A DNA stretch of 64,000 bases from Pseudomonas sp. v388 (lineage in GTDB: Bacteria; Pseudomonadota; Gammaproteobacteria; Pseudomonadales; Pseudomonadaceae), in contig NZ_RHQN01000003.1 of NCBI RefSeq assembly GCF_003935425.1, forward strand, positions 310,001 to 374,000, read 5' to 3'. Shown here one piece after another: positions 28,851-36,910 of this stretch. Numbering within the stretch: position 1 is the first letter of the stretch; each line of letters opens with the position of its first letter. The notes beneath the pieces are model-generated. The model had not been told where the DNA came from. It made no database searches and saw nothing but the letters and a program-made list of their open reading frames with translations. A program made the position numbers and the translations under genes.

Positions 28851-28890
28851 GAAAAAAAGAAACCCCGGGCAGTGGGGAGCCTGCTCGGGG
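28851..28890 (-). terminator. Terminator of the DUF3509 gene
   Basis: On the minus strand CCCCGAGCAG (28890-28881) pairs with CTGCCCGGGG (one mismatch) and is followed by a T-rich run with TTTTTTT. It separates two convergent genes. Confidence 0.8.
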
Positions 28891-28998
28891 TCAACAGGAC
28901 GCTATAGGTCCGTACGGCGGGCCATCGATCATCGGAGCACAACGATCGAGCCTGCCGTAATCATAGGAGCGCCCGGTGCGGGCAAAGGTTCCAGGCCG

Positions 28999-29295
28999 TC
29001 AGACAAAAGCAGGAGCGGCGACGAAAGCCTGGCCCACTGCGGCATGACGCATGGCAGCGATCACGCAAGGTTCGATACGGCCTTCGGCAACCATCAGATC
29101 CCGGTGCAGGCCATCGACCACATCGGTCAACTGGCGTTTGTCGCGCAATTGATCGGCGGTAAAGCTGCGCTCGATCACAACGGCACCGGCTGCATCTTTC
29201 AGGGTCACCAGACGTTCGCCCCGAGGCCCCTGCGGCCCAAGACTGGCTTGATACGGAGCCAGCGCTTCGCTTAGCAGTAAGCTGATATTTTCCAT
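28999..29295 (-). CDS. DUF3509 family protein
   Basis: A 98-residue soluble protein (MENISLLLSEALAPYQASLG, VTLKDAAGAVVIERSFTADQL, LTDVVDGLHRDLMVAEGRIEP). It fits DUF3509, a family found almost only in Pseudomonas and of unknown function. No signal peptide. A good terminator follows it, so it is probably a single-gene unit. Confidence 0.75.
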   Translation of the reverse strand: MENISLLLSEALAPYQASLGPQGPRGERLVTLKDAAGAVVIERSFTADQLRDKRQLTDVVDGLHRDLMVAEGRIEPCVIAAMRHAAVGQAFVAAPAFV

Positions 29296-29626
29296 CTAGA
29301 TCACCACTCAACAGTTTGAATGCAAAGGTGCTTATCAATGACCGTGGCTTCATGCATAAAGTTCTCTGCACAACGCGATCGGGCACCGGTTCCTGACTCC
29401 GAGGATGCCTGCGCAATGTGACAGGCAGAAAACCGCCTGGGAAGTCCGGTGACTCGATCATCTCGGGGCTATCGCCGCACTCTGCCCTGCGCTGCGTTAC
29501 ACGAAGCGTAGGAATCTTCATCAATAACCTTCGCCAATTCCTACGAATATTCTCCAGACGCTGCTTCTGGCTAAACAGCAGCGCCGGATGCCATTACCAT
29601 GTGGCAACCTTCGATGGAGCAATACC
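29296..29626. other. Divergent intergenic region with inverted repeats, 331 bases
   Basis: Lies between the DUF3509 gene (minus) and the LuxR-type regulator (plus) and must contain both promoters. The regulator-proximal half has two overlapping dyads described separately. No gene is convincing in it. Confidence 0.6.
29507..29555 (+). promoter_or_regulatory. Candidate operator dyads upstream of the LuxR-type regulator
   Basis: CGTAGGAAT (29507-29515) is inverted as ATTCCTACG (29537-29545). The right arm runs straight into a second dyad TACGAATATTCTCC (29542-29555) with the 8-base palindrome GAATATTC. The second resembles RcsAB-box-like sites of LuxR/FixJ-type regulators. It is 71-120 bases before the GTG start of the regulator, a plausible autoregulation site. 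Confidence 0.4.
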
Positions 29627-30289
29627 GTGAGCGGAACACTCGATCGCCCTCTGCGCGTCATTCTGGCGGACGACCATCCCATCTTCCTGATCGGCCTGCG
29701 TGTGGTGATAGAACACGGCGACGCTGCGCACGTGGTGGCCCAGGCGAGCAACCCGGATGAGCTGTTGCAGGCGTTGCGGGATCATCCCTGCGATGTGCTG
29801 GTCACCGACTTCATGATGCCGGCCGCGCAGCAAAGCGATGGCCTGCGCCTGCTGGAACGCATCGGCCGCGACTTTCCGGACCTGCCGGTGATCGTGGTGA
29901 CCACGTTGAGCAACGCCGGGCTGTTTCAGGCGATGCTGGAGTTGAATGTTCGTGGCTTGCTGAGCAAGGCCAGCGTGGCCAGCGAGCTGCCGGCGGCGAT
30001 CGAAGGCGTGTGCAGCAGGCGCGTGTTCATCGCCGATTCCGTGCAGCGGGTCTTGCTTGATGCACAGGACCACGGCAGCGATCAACTGCTGGCGCCGCAG
30101 CAGTTGTCACCCCGGGAACTGGAAGTGGTGCGCCTGCTTGCGGCGGGCAAGACGGTGGGCGAAATTGCCGGGCAGTTGAGTCGCAGCAAACAGACGGTCA
30201 GCAGCCAGAAAGTCAGCGCCATGCGCAAACTGGGCCTGGCCAACGAAGCGGCACTGTTCATTTACCTGCAGGAGCACGGATTGTCCTGA
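29627..30289 (+). CDS. LuxR-type response regulator (RocA1/RcsB-like)
   Basis: A 220-residue receiver plus helix-turn-helix protein. Receiver: VILADDHPIF, phospho-acceptor Asp61 in LVTDFMMP, and LLSKASV with the conserved Lys. DNA-binding LuxR domain: LSPRELEVVRLLAAGKTVGEIAGQ then SRSKQTVSSQKVSAMRKLGL. GTG start at 29627 with GGAG 7 bases upstream; an earlier in-frame start would lack any ribosome site. With the convergent REC-EAL and unorthodox sensor genes it forms a Roc/Pvr-type set, in which this kind of regulator activates fimbrial (cup) genes in P. aeruginosa; targets here are unknown. Confidence 0.85.
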   Translation: MSGTLDRPLRVILADDHPIFLIGLRVVIEHGDAAHVVAQASNPDELLQALRDHPCDVLVTDFMMPAAQQSDGLRLLERIGRDFPDLPVIVVTTLSNAGLFQAMLELNVRGLLSKASVASELPAAIEGVCSRRVFIADSVQRVLLDAQDHGSDQLLAPQQLSPRELEVVRLLAAGKTVGEIAGQLSRSKQTVSSQKVSAMRKLGLANEAALFIYLQEHGLS

Positions 30290-31539
30290 GCCAACGTGTG
30301 CCGCAGGACCGGGCGCCCGGCATCGGGCACGCGCTCGGCCAGCCAGCGTGTCAGGTTTTCCTCGGACATCGGGCGGGCGATGAAATACCCTTGCAGGGTC
30401 GGCGCGTCGAGGGTCATCACGCTGTGAAAATCATCGAGAGTCTCCACGCCCTCGACCACCACGTCCAGTGCCAGGCGGCGCGCCATGAGCATGGCTCCGG
30501 CGACCACTGCCGCCTTGCGAGGATCGTCACCCATACCGCGCACGAACTCGGCGGGTATCTTCAATTCGCTGAACGGCATCTGCAGCAGGCGCTGGATGTT
30601 CGATGCTCCGGTGCCGAAATCATCGATTGATACTTTGCAGCCCTGCAAGCGCAGTCGCAGCAATTCTTCCAGCTGAAGATGGCCTGGATCGGCAGCGGCC
30701 TGTTCGACGATTTCCAGAGTCAGCACGCTGGCCGGCAGCTCATGTTCGACCAGCCGCACCAGAACCTGCTCGGCGAACCCCGGCAGTTCCAGCATCTGCG
30801 GAGCGATGTTGACGGCCACGGGCATGGGCTCGCCGTGGCGCTGCATCATGGTCGCGGAAAAGGTCAGGGCCTGGTCCAGCACCCGCCAGGTCAAGGGTTC
30901 GATCAGCCCATGGCGCTCGACGATCGACATGAAACGCCCCGGCGCCAGCAGTCCCAGCAGCGGGTGCTGCCAGCGCACCAGCGCTTCGACACCCACCACA
31001 TCGCCGCCCAGATTCACCTTGGGCTGATAATGGACCGTCCATTGCTCGGTCAGGGCCGCCAGGTCGGGTTGGCTACCGGCATCGGTCGTCAGCAACTGCT
31101 CGCGGGTCAGCGGCAGCCAGGGCTGCGATTGATCAGGCTCATCTTCCTGACGGGTGTGCCACAGCCCTTTGGCGAGCAGATCACCCAGCACGCTGGCCGA
31201 TAACGGCTTCTGCAGGCAACCCAGGACTTCCAGCCCCTGGCTTTGCGCCAGTCGCCCGACAGCCTCGATCACGCTGTCGGCAGCACTGCTGAGCACCAAC
31301 AGCCCACGGGCTTGTCGGGTCTGCGCCAGGTAACGAATGAATTCCAGGCCGTCCGGACCATCCATCTGCAGATCACAGATCGCGATGTCGACACTTCCCC
31401 GATTGCACAAGGCGCGTTTGGCGGCGTCGACGCTGTCGGCAGTCAATACATCAAATACCTGATTGGCGTTGAGCATCTGATGCAGCGCCATCAGCTGGAA
31501 TGGATTGTCTTCGAGGATCAGAACTTTGAGTGAGCGCAC
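30262..31539 (-). CDS. Response regulator cyclic di-GMP phosphodiesterase (REC-EAL, RocR/PvrR-like)
   Basis: A 425-residue cytoplasmic protein that should hydrolyse cyclic di-GMP. Receiver domain with VLILEDNPFQLMALHQML and phospho-acceptor Asp56 (AICDLQMDG). EAL domain with E185-A-L in GVEALVRWQH, AVNIAPQML (Asn), IDDFGTGASN (metal-binding Asp pair), LKIPAEFV (Lys), VVVEGVET (Glu) and LQGYFIARPM (Gln); the full catalytic set appears present. GTG start at 31539 with AGG 7 bases upstream. It follows the unorthodox sensor gene by 100 bases, so sensor and phosphodiesterase are probably co-transcribed. Its last 28 bases overlap the end of the convergent LuxR-type gene. Confidence 0.88.
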   Translation of the reverse strand: MRSLKVLILEDNPFQLMALHQMLNANQVFDVLTADSVDAAKRALCNRGSVDIAICDLQMDGPDGLEFIRYLAQTRQARGLLVLSSAADSVIEAVGRLAQSQGLEVLGCLQKPLSASVLGDLLAKGLWHTRQEDEPDQSQPWLPLTREQLLTTDAGSQPDLAALTEQWTVHYQPKVNLGGDVVGVEALVRWQHPLLGLLAPGRFMSIVERHGLIEPLTWRVLDQALTFSATMMQRHGEPMPVAVNIAPQMLELPGFAEQVLVRLVEHELPASVLTLEIVEQAAADPGHLQLEELLRLRLQGCKVSIDDFGTGASNIQRLLQMPFSELKIPAEFVRGMGDDPRKAAVVAGAMLMARRLALDVVVEGVETLDDFHSVMTLDAPTLQGYFIARPMSEENLTRWLAERVPDAGRPVLRHTLAQDNPCSCR

Positions 31540-31639
31540 GATCTTGCCTATCGAGTGACAGCCGTCCGGCTGAGTGGCGCGCACTCTAGCCAACCGCGCA
31601 GCACAGCCCCATAGGACAAGTCCGAAACGCGCGAAGCGA

Positions 31640-34600
31640 TTATCGCTGCAGCTGGCGCCGAGGCGTGTGGTGCAGGTGCGGTTCGATGTCGGCCAGCAGG
31701 TCGGCGATGGCCGACGCCAGCACAGCCCAGTGCCGGGCGAGCGTGGCCTGGGCTTCCTGCCCGACACAGCCGGCCAGCGCGGCGCATGCCTTGGCCAGCG
31801 GCACGGCATCCACCAGGCAGGCGGCACCCTTGAGGCGATGCAATGCGGCGCCGAGCGTGGCCCAGTCCACCTCATCGACGGCAGCCTGTAACGTGTCCCG
31901 CTCGTCACCCAGGTTTTTCCACAGTTCGGTCAGCAAGCGCTGCATCTGCTCTTCGTTGGCCTGGGTCATACGCCGCAGGGTGCGAATATCGAACAGGCGC
32001 TCGCGGACCAGCGCGTCCAGTTCATTGGCCAGGCGTTCCAGCGACAGGGGTTTGATCAGCAAGCCATCCATCCCGGCACGCCGGCAGCGATCCCCTTCGT
32101 CGCTCATGGCGTTGGCCGTGCAGCCGATGACCGGGCAGTGCTCGCGCATCTCCTGCGCCTCGATCCCGCGGATGGCTTGGGTCAAGGCGTAGCCGGTGAC
32201 GCCGGGCATGTTGCAGTCGGTGATCACCGCATCGAAATCCTGTTCACGCCAGGCCTGCAATGCCGCCTCGCCGCTGTCCACGGGATGCACCTGATGGCCG
32301 AGGAACTCCAGTTGCCGGGTCAGCACCAGACGGTTGGCGGACAGATCGTCGACCACCAGCAACCGCAGGCTTCGCACCCCCGCCGTCGGTTGCTTGAGCG
32401 GATCCTCGCGGGATGGGCTGCGGGTGACCCGTGCCAGCGTCAGCACGATGACCACTTCCGTGCCTTGGCCCGGCTCGCTGAGCAGGCTGAGTTCGCCTTT
32501 CATCAGTTCCACCAGTTGCCGCGAGATGCTCAGGCCCAGCCCGGTTCCCCCATAGCGCGCAGCGGTGCTGTCGCTGGCCTGGGTGAACGGCTGGAACACC
32601 TGCTGCTGGCGATCCGGTTCGATCCCGCTGCCGGTGTCGCGCACACTCAATCGCAACCGCGATGTCTCGTCAGCCCGTTCGATGACAGCAACGCTCAGGG
32701 TCACAGAGCCGCGTTCGGTGAACTTCATCGCGTTGCCCAGCAGGTTGTGCAACACCTGGCGCAAGCGCATGGCATCCAGCCAATAGTTGCCGGCTGCCTG
32801 CTCATCGAAATCCAGGCGCAGGCCCAGACCCTTTTCCTGCGCCTGGGCCGAGAACAGCTCGACGACTTCCTCCAGCAGGTCGCGCAGCGGCGTCACGGCC
32901 AGCGCCAGTTGCATGCCGCCCGCTTCGATCCTGGCCAGATCCAGGCTGTCGCCGATCAGGGCGACCAACTGCTGCGCCGACCTGTGCGCCACCTGCAAGC
33001 CATGGGGCGGTGTCTTGCCGTCTTGCAGTGCCTGCGCGCATTCAAGCTCCAGCAGGCCGATGATGGCGCCCATGGGAGTGCGGATTTCATGACTCATACT
33101 GGCCAGAAAGGCACTCTTGGCTTCGTTGGCCTGATCGGCATCATGCAACGCCTGCTCCAACTGCATTTCCAGGTGCTTGCGCTCAGTGATATCGACCCAT
33201 CCGCCAAGCAGTCCCTGTAACTGGCCGTCGGCGGCAAAAAACGGCACGGTCCATTGCCAGGCATCGAGTCGCTTGCCGTTCAGTTCCATGGTGCGGTCGG
33301 CGAATACCGGACGCTCGTCGTCCAGCAGCCTCAGGTAGTCGGCATGCATCTGTTCGGCGACCGGCCGGGGGATGACGTCGACATCGGTCAAACGCCGCCC
33401 TTGCATCTGCGCGAAGCTGACCCCGAAGCTTTCTTCGTAGCTGCGATTGCAGGAAATCAGCCGGCCCTGCAGGTCGCGTACATAGATGGGCGTCGGCATG
33501 CCATCGAGTAGCGCGCGCTTGAATGCGAGCTGGTCGTTAAGCTGCTGCTCGGCCTTCAACCGCTGGCGAATCTGCACCTTGAGGCGGCTGCTCCACACCA
33601 GCGACACCAACCCGACCAGCAAGGCCAGCGCCACCACCCAAATGGCCCACGGCGGGATTCGGCTCCACAGCGACGGTTGCGGCAGCACCGCTCCCAACCA
33701 TTTCATGCGGATGGAGCGCATCTCCGCCACGGGGAACTCTTCCAGCGCCTTGTTCAGGATGCTCAGCAATTCGGGCTGGGATTTGACCACCGAAAACCGG
33801 TCCGGCGACCATTTGCCGTCCACGCTGCGTCCCACTTTCAAGCCGCCCGACGGATACAGATAGGCGCCCGTCTCGTTCTGGATCGTGGCGTCGGCTTCAC
33901 CGCTTTCCACCAACCGGCGCGCATCGTCGTAAGTGGCGACCTGGCGCAGTCGTATCTGCGGGTATTCACGCCGGATCGATTCTTCCAGTGCATGTTTGGC
34001 CGGCAACGCCAACACCTTGCCGCGCAGGGTGCTCAACGACACCCTGGAGGTGTCGTCGGCCCGCACCACGAACACCCAACTGTTACCGCCGAACGAGTAG
34101 GTGAAATCCAGAAACTCGCGGCGCTCTGCGTTTTCGGCAAGGGTGGTGTTCATCACCCCTTCCCCGCTGCGCAACATGTTCAGGGACGCTTCGGTGGACT
34201 GCGCCTCCGTATAGGTGAACCGCAGGCCGGTCATGCGCGAGATGCGTGACACGATGTCGACGTTCAGGCCGACCCAGTGGCCGTTCCGGTCCTTGTAAAT
34301 GTAGGGCGGTTGCTGGGTCGTCACGATGGTTACCGCCGGGCGCCGACGCAGCCAGGCCCGCTCACCGCCCGAAAGCATCAGCCGCTGGCCGACCACATCG
34401 GCTCCCAGGCCGATGGTCCAGCGCGCCATGACCTCGCGACGCACCGAAGCATCCAGACCCGCCAGCGCCTGATCGATCAGGCCCAGCAGACGCTGCTCGT
34501 CGTTACGCACGGCAAAGGCAAAGCCCACCGGCGGCAGTGCGCTTTCCGACTTGATCTGCAAACCCAGGTAAGGACGCAAGGCAATGTAGGAGCGTACGAT

Positions 34601-35230
34601 CACCTCGTTGCCGATGAAGGCATCTACCTCGCCCTGACTGAGCGCTTCCATTGCACTGTGCAGGTTCGGCGCGATGATCACTTCGCTGTTGGGGTAGACG
34701 CTGTGGACCACCGATGAATCGGCGTAGCCGTCGAGCAAGACAACCTTCTTGTCCGTCAGCCTGGACAGGATGCTCTGATCGTCGCCACGACCGACCACCA
34801 CCGAGCGATCGGGCATGTACTCGGTGGAATACGCCAGGCCCGTGACGCCGCGCTCGAAACCATTGGCGCTGGTCAGAATGTCGATGCCACCGTCACGCAG
34901 CGCGGAGATGCCTTCTTCCCGCCTGATGTAGCCCACCACCTGCATCGGCATGTTCAGCGCGTCACCGATCAGGCTCAGGTAATCGGCGCTGATGCCCTGG
35001 TAGCGATTGCGGTCACTGGTGATGTCGATCGGTTCGTAGTCGGCGATGGCGATGCCGACCCGCAGGACCTTGCGCTCATCGAGCCATCGGCGATCGGCCT
35101 GATCCAGCTCAAGGTCGGGAAGCGAGATGAAGGGAGCGCCCAGTTTGAAGGGCAGATTGTATGCCGCCCAAGCCTGCTGAGTGATGCACAGCAGCAGTAG
35201 CAGCCATGTCGCACGCCATGCCTTTTCCAT
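31640..35230 (-). CDS. BvgS-like unorthodox hybrid sensor kinase (RocS1/PvrS-like)
   Basis: A 1196-residue membrane sensor. Signal peptide (about 1-22), two periplasmic family-3 solute-binding (Venus flytrap) domains at about 52-275 and 298-515, one membrane helix near 528-546, a PAS domain (570-685), HisKA with His714 (SMSHEIRTPMGAI), HATPase (NLLGNAMKFTERG; YGGTGLGLSIS), receiver with Asp1005 (VITDCNMPG) and a C-terminal Hpt domain with His1131 (LHRLKGAACL). This His-Asp-His relay matches BvgS, RocS1 and PvrS. The start at 35230 has no strong ribosome site, so the first residues are uncertain. It likely feeds both the REC-EAL protein and the LuxR-type regulator. Confidence 0.9.
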   Translation of the reverse strand: MEKAWRATWLLLLLCITQQAWAAYNLPFKLGAPFISLPDLELDQADRRWLDERKVLRVGIAIADYEPIDITSDRNRYQGISADYLSLIGDALNMPMQVVGYIRREEGISALRDGGIDILTSANGFERGVTGLAYSTEYMPDRSVVVGRGDDQSILSRLTDKKVVLLDGYADSSVVHSVYPNSEVIIAPNLHSAMEALSQGEVDAFIGNEVIVRSYIALRPYLGLQIKSESALPPVGFAFAVRNDEQRLLGLIDQALAGLDASVRREVMARWTIGLGADVVGQRLMLSGGERAWLRRRPAVTIVTTQQPPYIYKDRNGHWVGLNVDIVSRISRMTGLRFTYTEAQSTEASLNMLRSGEGVMNTTLAENAERREFLDFTYSFGGNSWVFVVRADDTSRVSLSTLRGKVLALPAKHALEESIRREYPQIRLRQVATYDDARRLVESGEADATIQNETGAYLYPSGGLKVGRSVDGKWSPDRFSVVKSQPELLSILNKALEEFPVAEMRSIRMKWLGAVLPQPSLWSRIPPWAIWVVALALLVGLVSLVWSSRLKVQIRQRLKAEQQLNDQLAFKRALLDGMPTPIYVRDLQGRLISCNRSYEESFGVSFAQMQGRRLTDVDVIPRPVAEQMHADYLRLLDDERPVFADRTMELNGKRLDAWQWTVPFFAADGQLQGLLGGWVDITERKHLEMQLEQALHDADQANEAKSAFLASMSHEIRTPMGAIIGLLELECAQALQDGKTPPHGLQVAHRSAQQLVALIGDSLDLARIEAGGMQLALAVTPLRDLLEEVVELFSAQAQEKGLGLRLDFDEQAAGNYWLDAMRLRQVLHNLLGNAMKFTERGSVTLSVAVIERADETSRLRLSVRDTGSGIEPDRQQQVFQPFTQASDSTAARYGGTGLGLSISRQLVELMKGELSLLSEPGQGTEVVIVLTLARVTRSPSREDPLKQPTAGVRSLRLLVVDDLSANRLVLTRQLEFLGHQVHPVDSGEAALQAWREQDFDAVITDCNMPGVTGYALTQAIRGIEAQEMREHCPVIGCTANAMSDEGDRCRRAGMDGLLIKPLSLERLANELDALVRERLFDIRTLRRMTQANEEQMQRLLTELWKNLGDERDTLQAAVDEVDWATLGAALHRLKGAACLVDAVPLAKACAALAGCVGQEAQATLARHWAVLASAIADLLADIEPHLHHTPRRQLQR

Positions 35231-35340
35231 CGTCAAAGTGCTGGTCTTCCTGACACCGTCCTGCGTGCTTACCTGCTTCACAACCACTGACCCACTCGTA
35301 TGAAATGTCACGCCCGAAGTGTGGCACGCCAGAACGGGAA

Positions 35341-35360
35341 GGCCCGCCAAGTGGCGGGCC
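35341..35360 (-). terminator. Possible terminator of thrC / sensor-gene boundary hairpin
   Basis: GGCCCGCC-AAGT-GGCGGGCC, a perfect 8-bp stem, 24 bases beyond the thrC stop. The downstream tract on the minus strand is only TTCCCGTT, so termination strength is uncertain. Confidence 0.5.
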
Positions 35361-35384
35361 TAAAGTTGTTACACAACGATTCTG

Positions 35385-36794
35385 TCAGAGCGGTTTGCCG
35401 CGATTTCCGTGCTGGCTGACGAAGGCCTGGATGGCTTTCAGGTCATTGGGCAGCACAGTGCAGCGCTCATCACGCTCGAACAGATCGGCCAGGTGGACCG
35501 GCAGTTCCAGCGCCTTGCCGACGCCTGCCTTGAGAACCGCTTCCGGAAACTTGACCGGATGCGCGGTGCCCAGCACCACCATCGGTGTGTCCAGACTGCG
35601 GCGGCATTCCCGCGCAGCCTTGACGCCGATGGCGGTGTGCGGATCGAGCAGCTCGCCGGTTTTCGCGAACACATCGGCAATGGTTTCGCAGGTCTGCTCG
35701 TCGCTGACCGCCAGGGAATCGAACAGCTTGCGGGTTTCGGTCCAGCGATCTTCCTCGACGCTGAAACCGCCGCCCTGGCGGAAGGTATCCATCAGCCCGG
35801 CGATGGCGGCGCCATTGCGACCGTGCATGTCGAACAGCAAACGCTCGAAGTTGGATGACACCATGATGTCCATGGACGGCGACAGGGTGGCGTGCAGGGT
35901 TTCCTTGACGTACTGGTTGCCGCTCATGAAGCGGTGCAGGATGTCATTGCGATTGGTCGCCACGACCAGCTGGCTGATCGGCAGGCCCATGTTGCGCGCC
36001 AGGTAGCCGGCGAAAATGTCGCCGAAGTTGCCGGTCGGCACGGAGAACGCTACGGAGCGTGCCGGGCCACCGAGCTGCAGCGAGGCATGGAAGTAGTAGA
36101 CGATCTGGGCCATGATCCGCGCCCAGTTGATCGAATTGACCGCAACCAGACGCGTGCCTTTCAGGAAGCCCTGGTCAGCGAAGCTGGCCTTGACCATTTC
36201 CTGGCAGTCGTCGAAGTTGCCTTCCACCGCGATGTTGTGGATGTTGTCGCCGAAGATGGTGGTCATCTGGCGGCGTTGAACGTCCGACACTCGATTGTTG
36301 GGGTGCAGGATGAAGATGTCGACGTTGTCGCAACGACGGCAGCCTTCGATGGCCGCCGAGCCGGTGTCACCGGAGGTTGCGCCAATGATCACCACGCGCT
36401 CGCCGCGCTTTTCCAGCACGTAGTCGAGCAGGCGACCGAGCAGTTGCAGCGCAAAATCCTTGAACGCCAGGGTCGGGCCGTGGAACAGCTCCATCACCCA
36501 TTCATTACCGCCCAGCTGGCGCAGTGGCGCCACCGAGCTGTGGGTGAACACACCATAGGTTTCTTCGAGGATTTTCTTGAAGTCGGCGTCGGGAATGCTG
36601 CCGGTGACGAACGGGCGCATCACCCGGAACGCCAGCTCGTGATACGGCAAGCCGGCCCAGGACGCGATCTCTTCCTGGGTGAAGCGTGGCAGGTTTTCCG
36701 GGACATACAGGCCGCCATCGCTGGCCAGGCCGGTCAGCAGCACGTCTTCGAAATTCAATGCAGGCGCTTGGCCGCGGGTACTGATATAGCGCAT
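35385..36794 (-). CDS. thrC: Threonine synthase
   Basis: Last step of threonine synthesis: O-phosphohomoserine to threonine, PLP-dependent. The 469-residue protein starts MRYISTRGQAP and has the PLP-lysine motif PTLAFKDFALQ, the SGDTGSAAIEG phosphate-binding loop (GATSGDTGSA) and the PTGNFGDIFAGYLA region, with the length of the long type found in Pseudomonas and enterics. ATG at 36794 is chosen over an upstream in-frame ATG that would include repeat sequence. It follows hom on the same strand with a 116-base spacer. Confidence 0.97.
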   Translation of the reverse strand: MRYISTRGQAPALNFEDVLLTGLASDGGLYVPENLPRFTQEEIASWAGLPYHELAFRVMRPFVTGSIPDADFKKILEETYGVFTHSSVAPLRQLGGNEWVMELFHGPTLAFKDFALQLLGRLLDYVLEKRGERVVIIGATSGDTGSAAIEGCRRCDNVDIFILHPNNRVSDVQRRQMTTIFGDNIHNIAVEGNFDDCQEMVKASFADQGFLKGTRLVAVNSINWARIMAQIVYYFHASLQLGGPARSVAFSVPTGNFGDIFAGYLARNMGLPISQLVVATNRNDILHRFMSGNQYVKETLHATLSPSMDIMVSSNFERLLFDMHGRNGAAIAGLMDTFRQGGGFSVEEDRWTETRKLFDSLAVSDEQTCETIADVFAKTGELLDPHTAIGVKAARECRRSLDTPMVVLGTAHPVKFPEAVLKAGVGKALELPVHLADLFERDERCTVLPNDLKAIQAFVSQHGNRGKPL

Positions 36795-36825
36795 TTTCTT
36801 CAAACCTTTGGGCTGTGGTTTGAGC

Positions 36826-36904
36826 TTCAAGTGACAAGCTGCAGGCTGCAAGTCAGAGCGGATGGGGCTTCTGACTTGCCGCTTGCGGCTTACCGCTTGC
36901 AGCT
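36826..36904. repeat. Intergenic repeat between hom and thrC
   Basis: A patch of interleaved short repeats: AAGCTGCAGGCTGCAAG, AGTCAGA...TCTGACT as an inverted pair, and GCTTGCGGCTTACCGCTTGC. It differs from the REP family elsewhere in the window and resembles the 'AGCTTGCAGC' extragenic repeats common in fluorescent pseudomonads. It can fold on either strand. Confidence 0.6.
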
Positions 36905-36910
36905 AATCGA

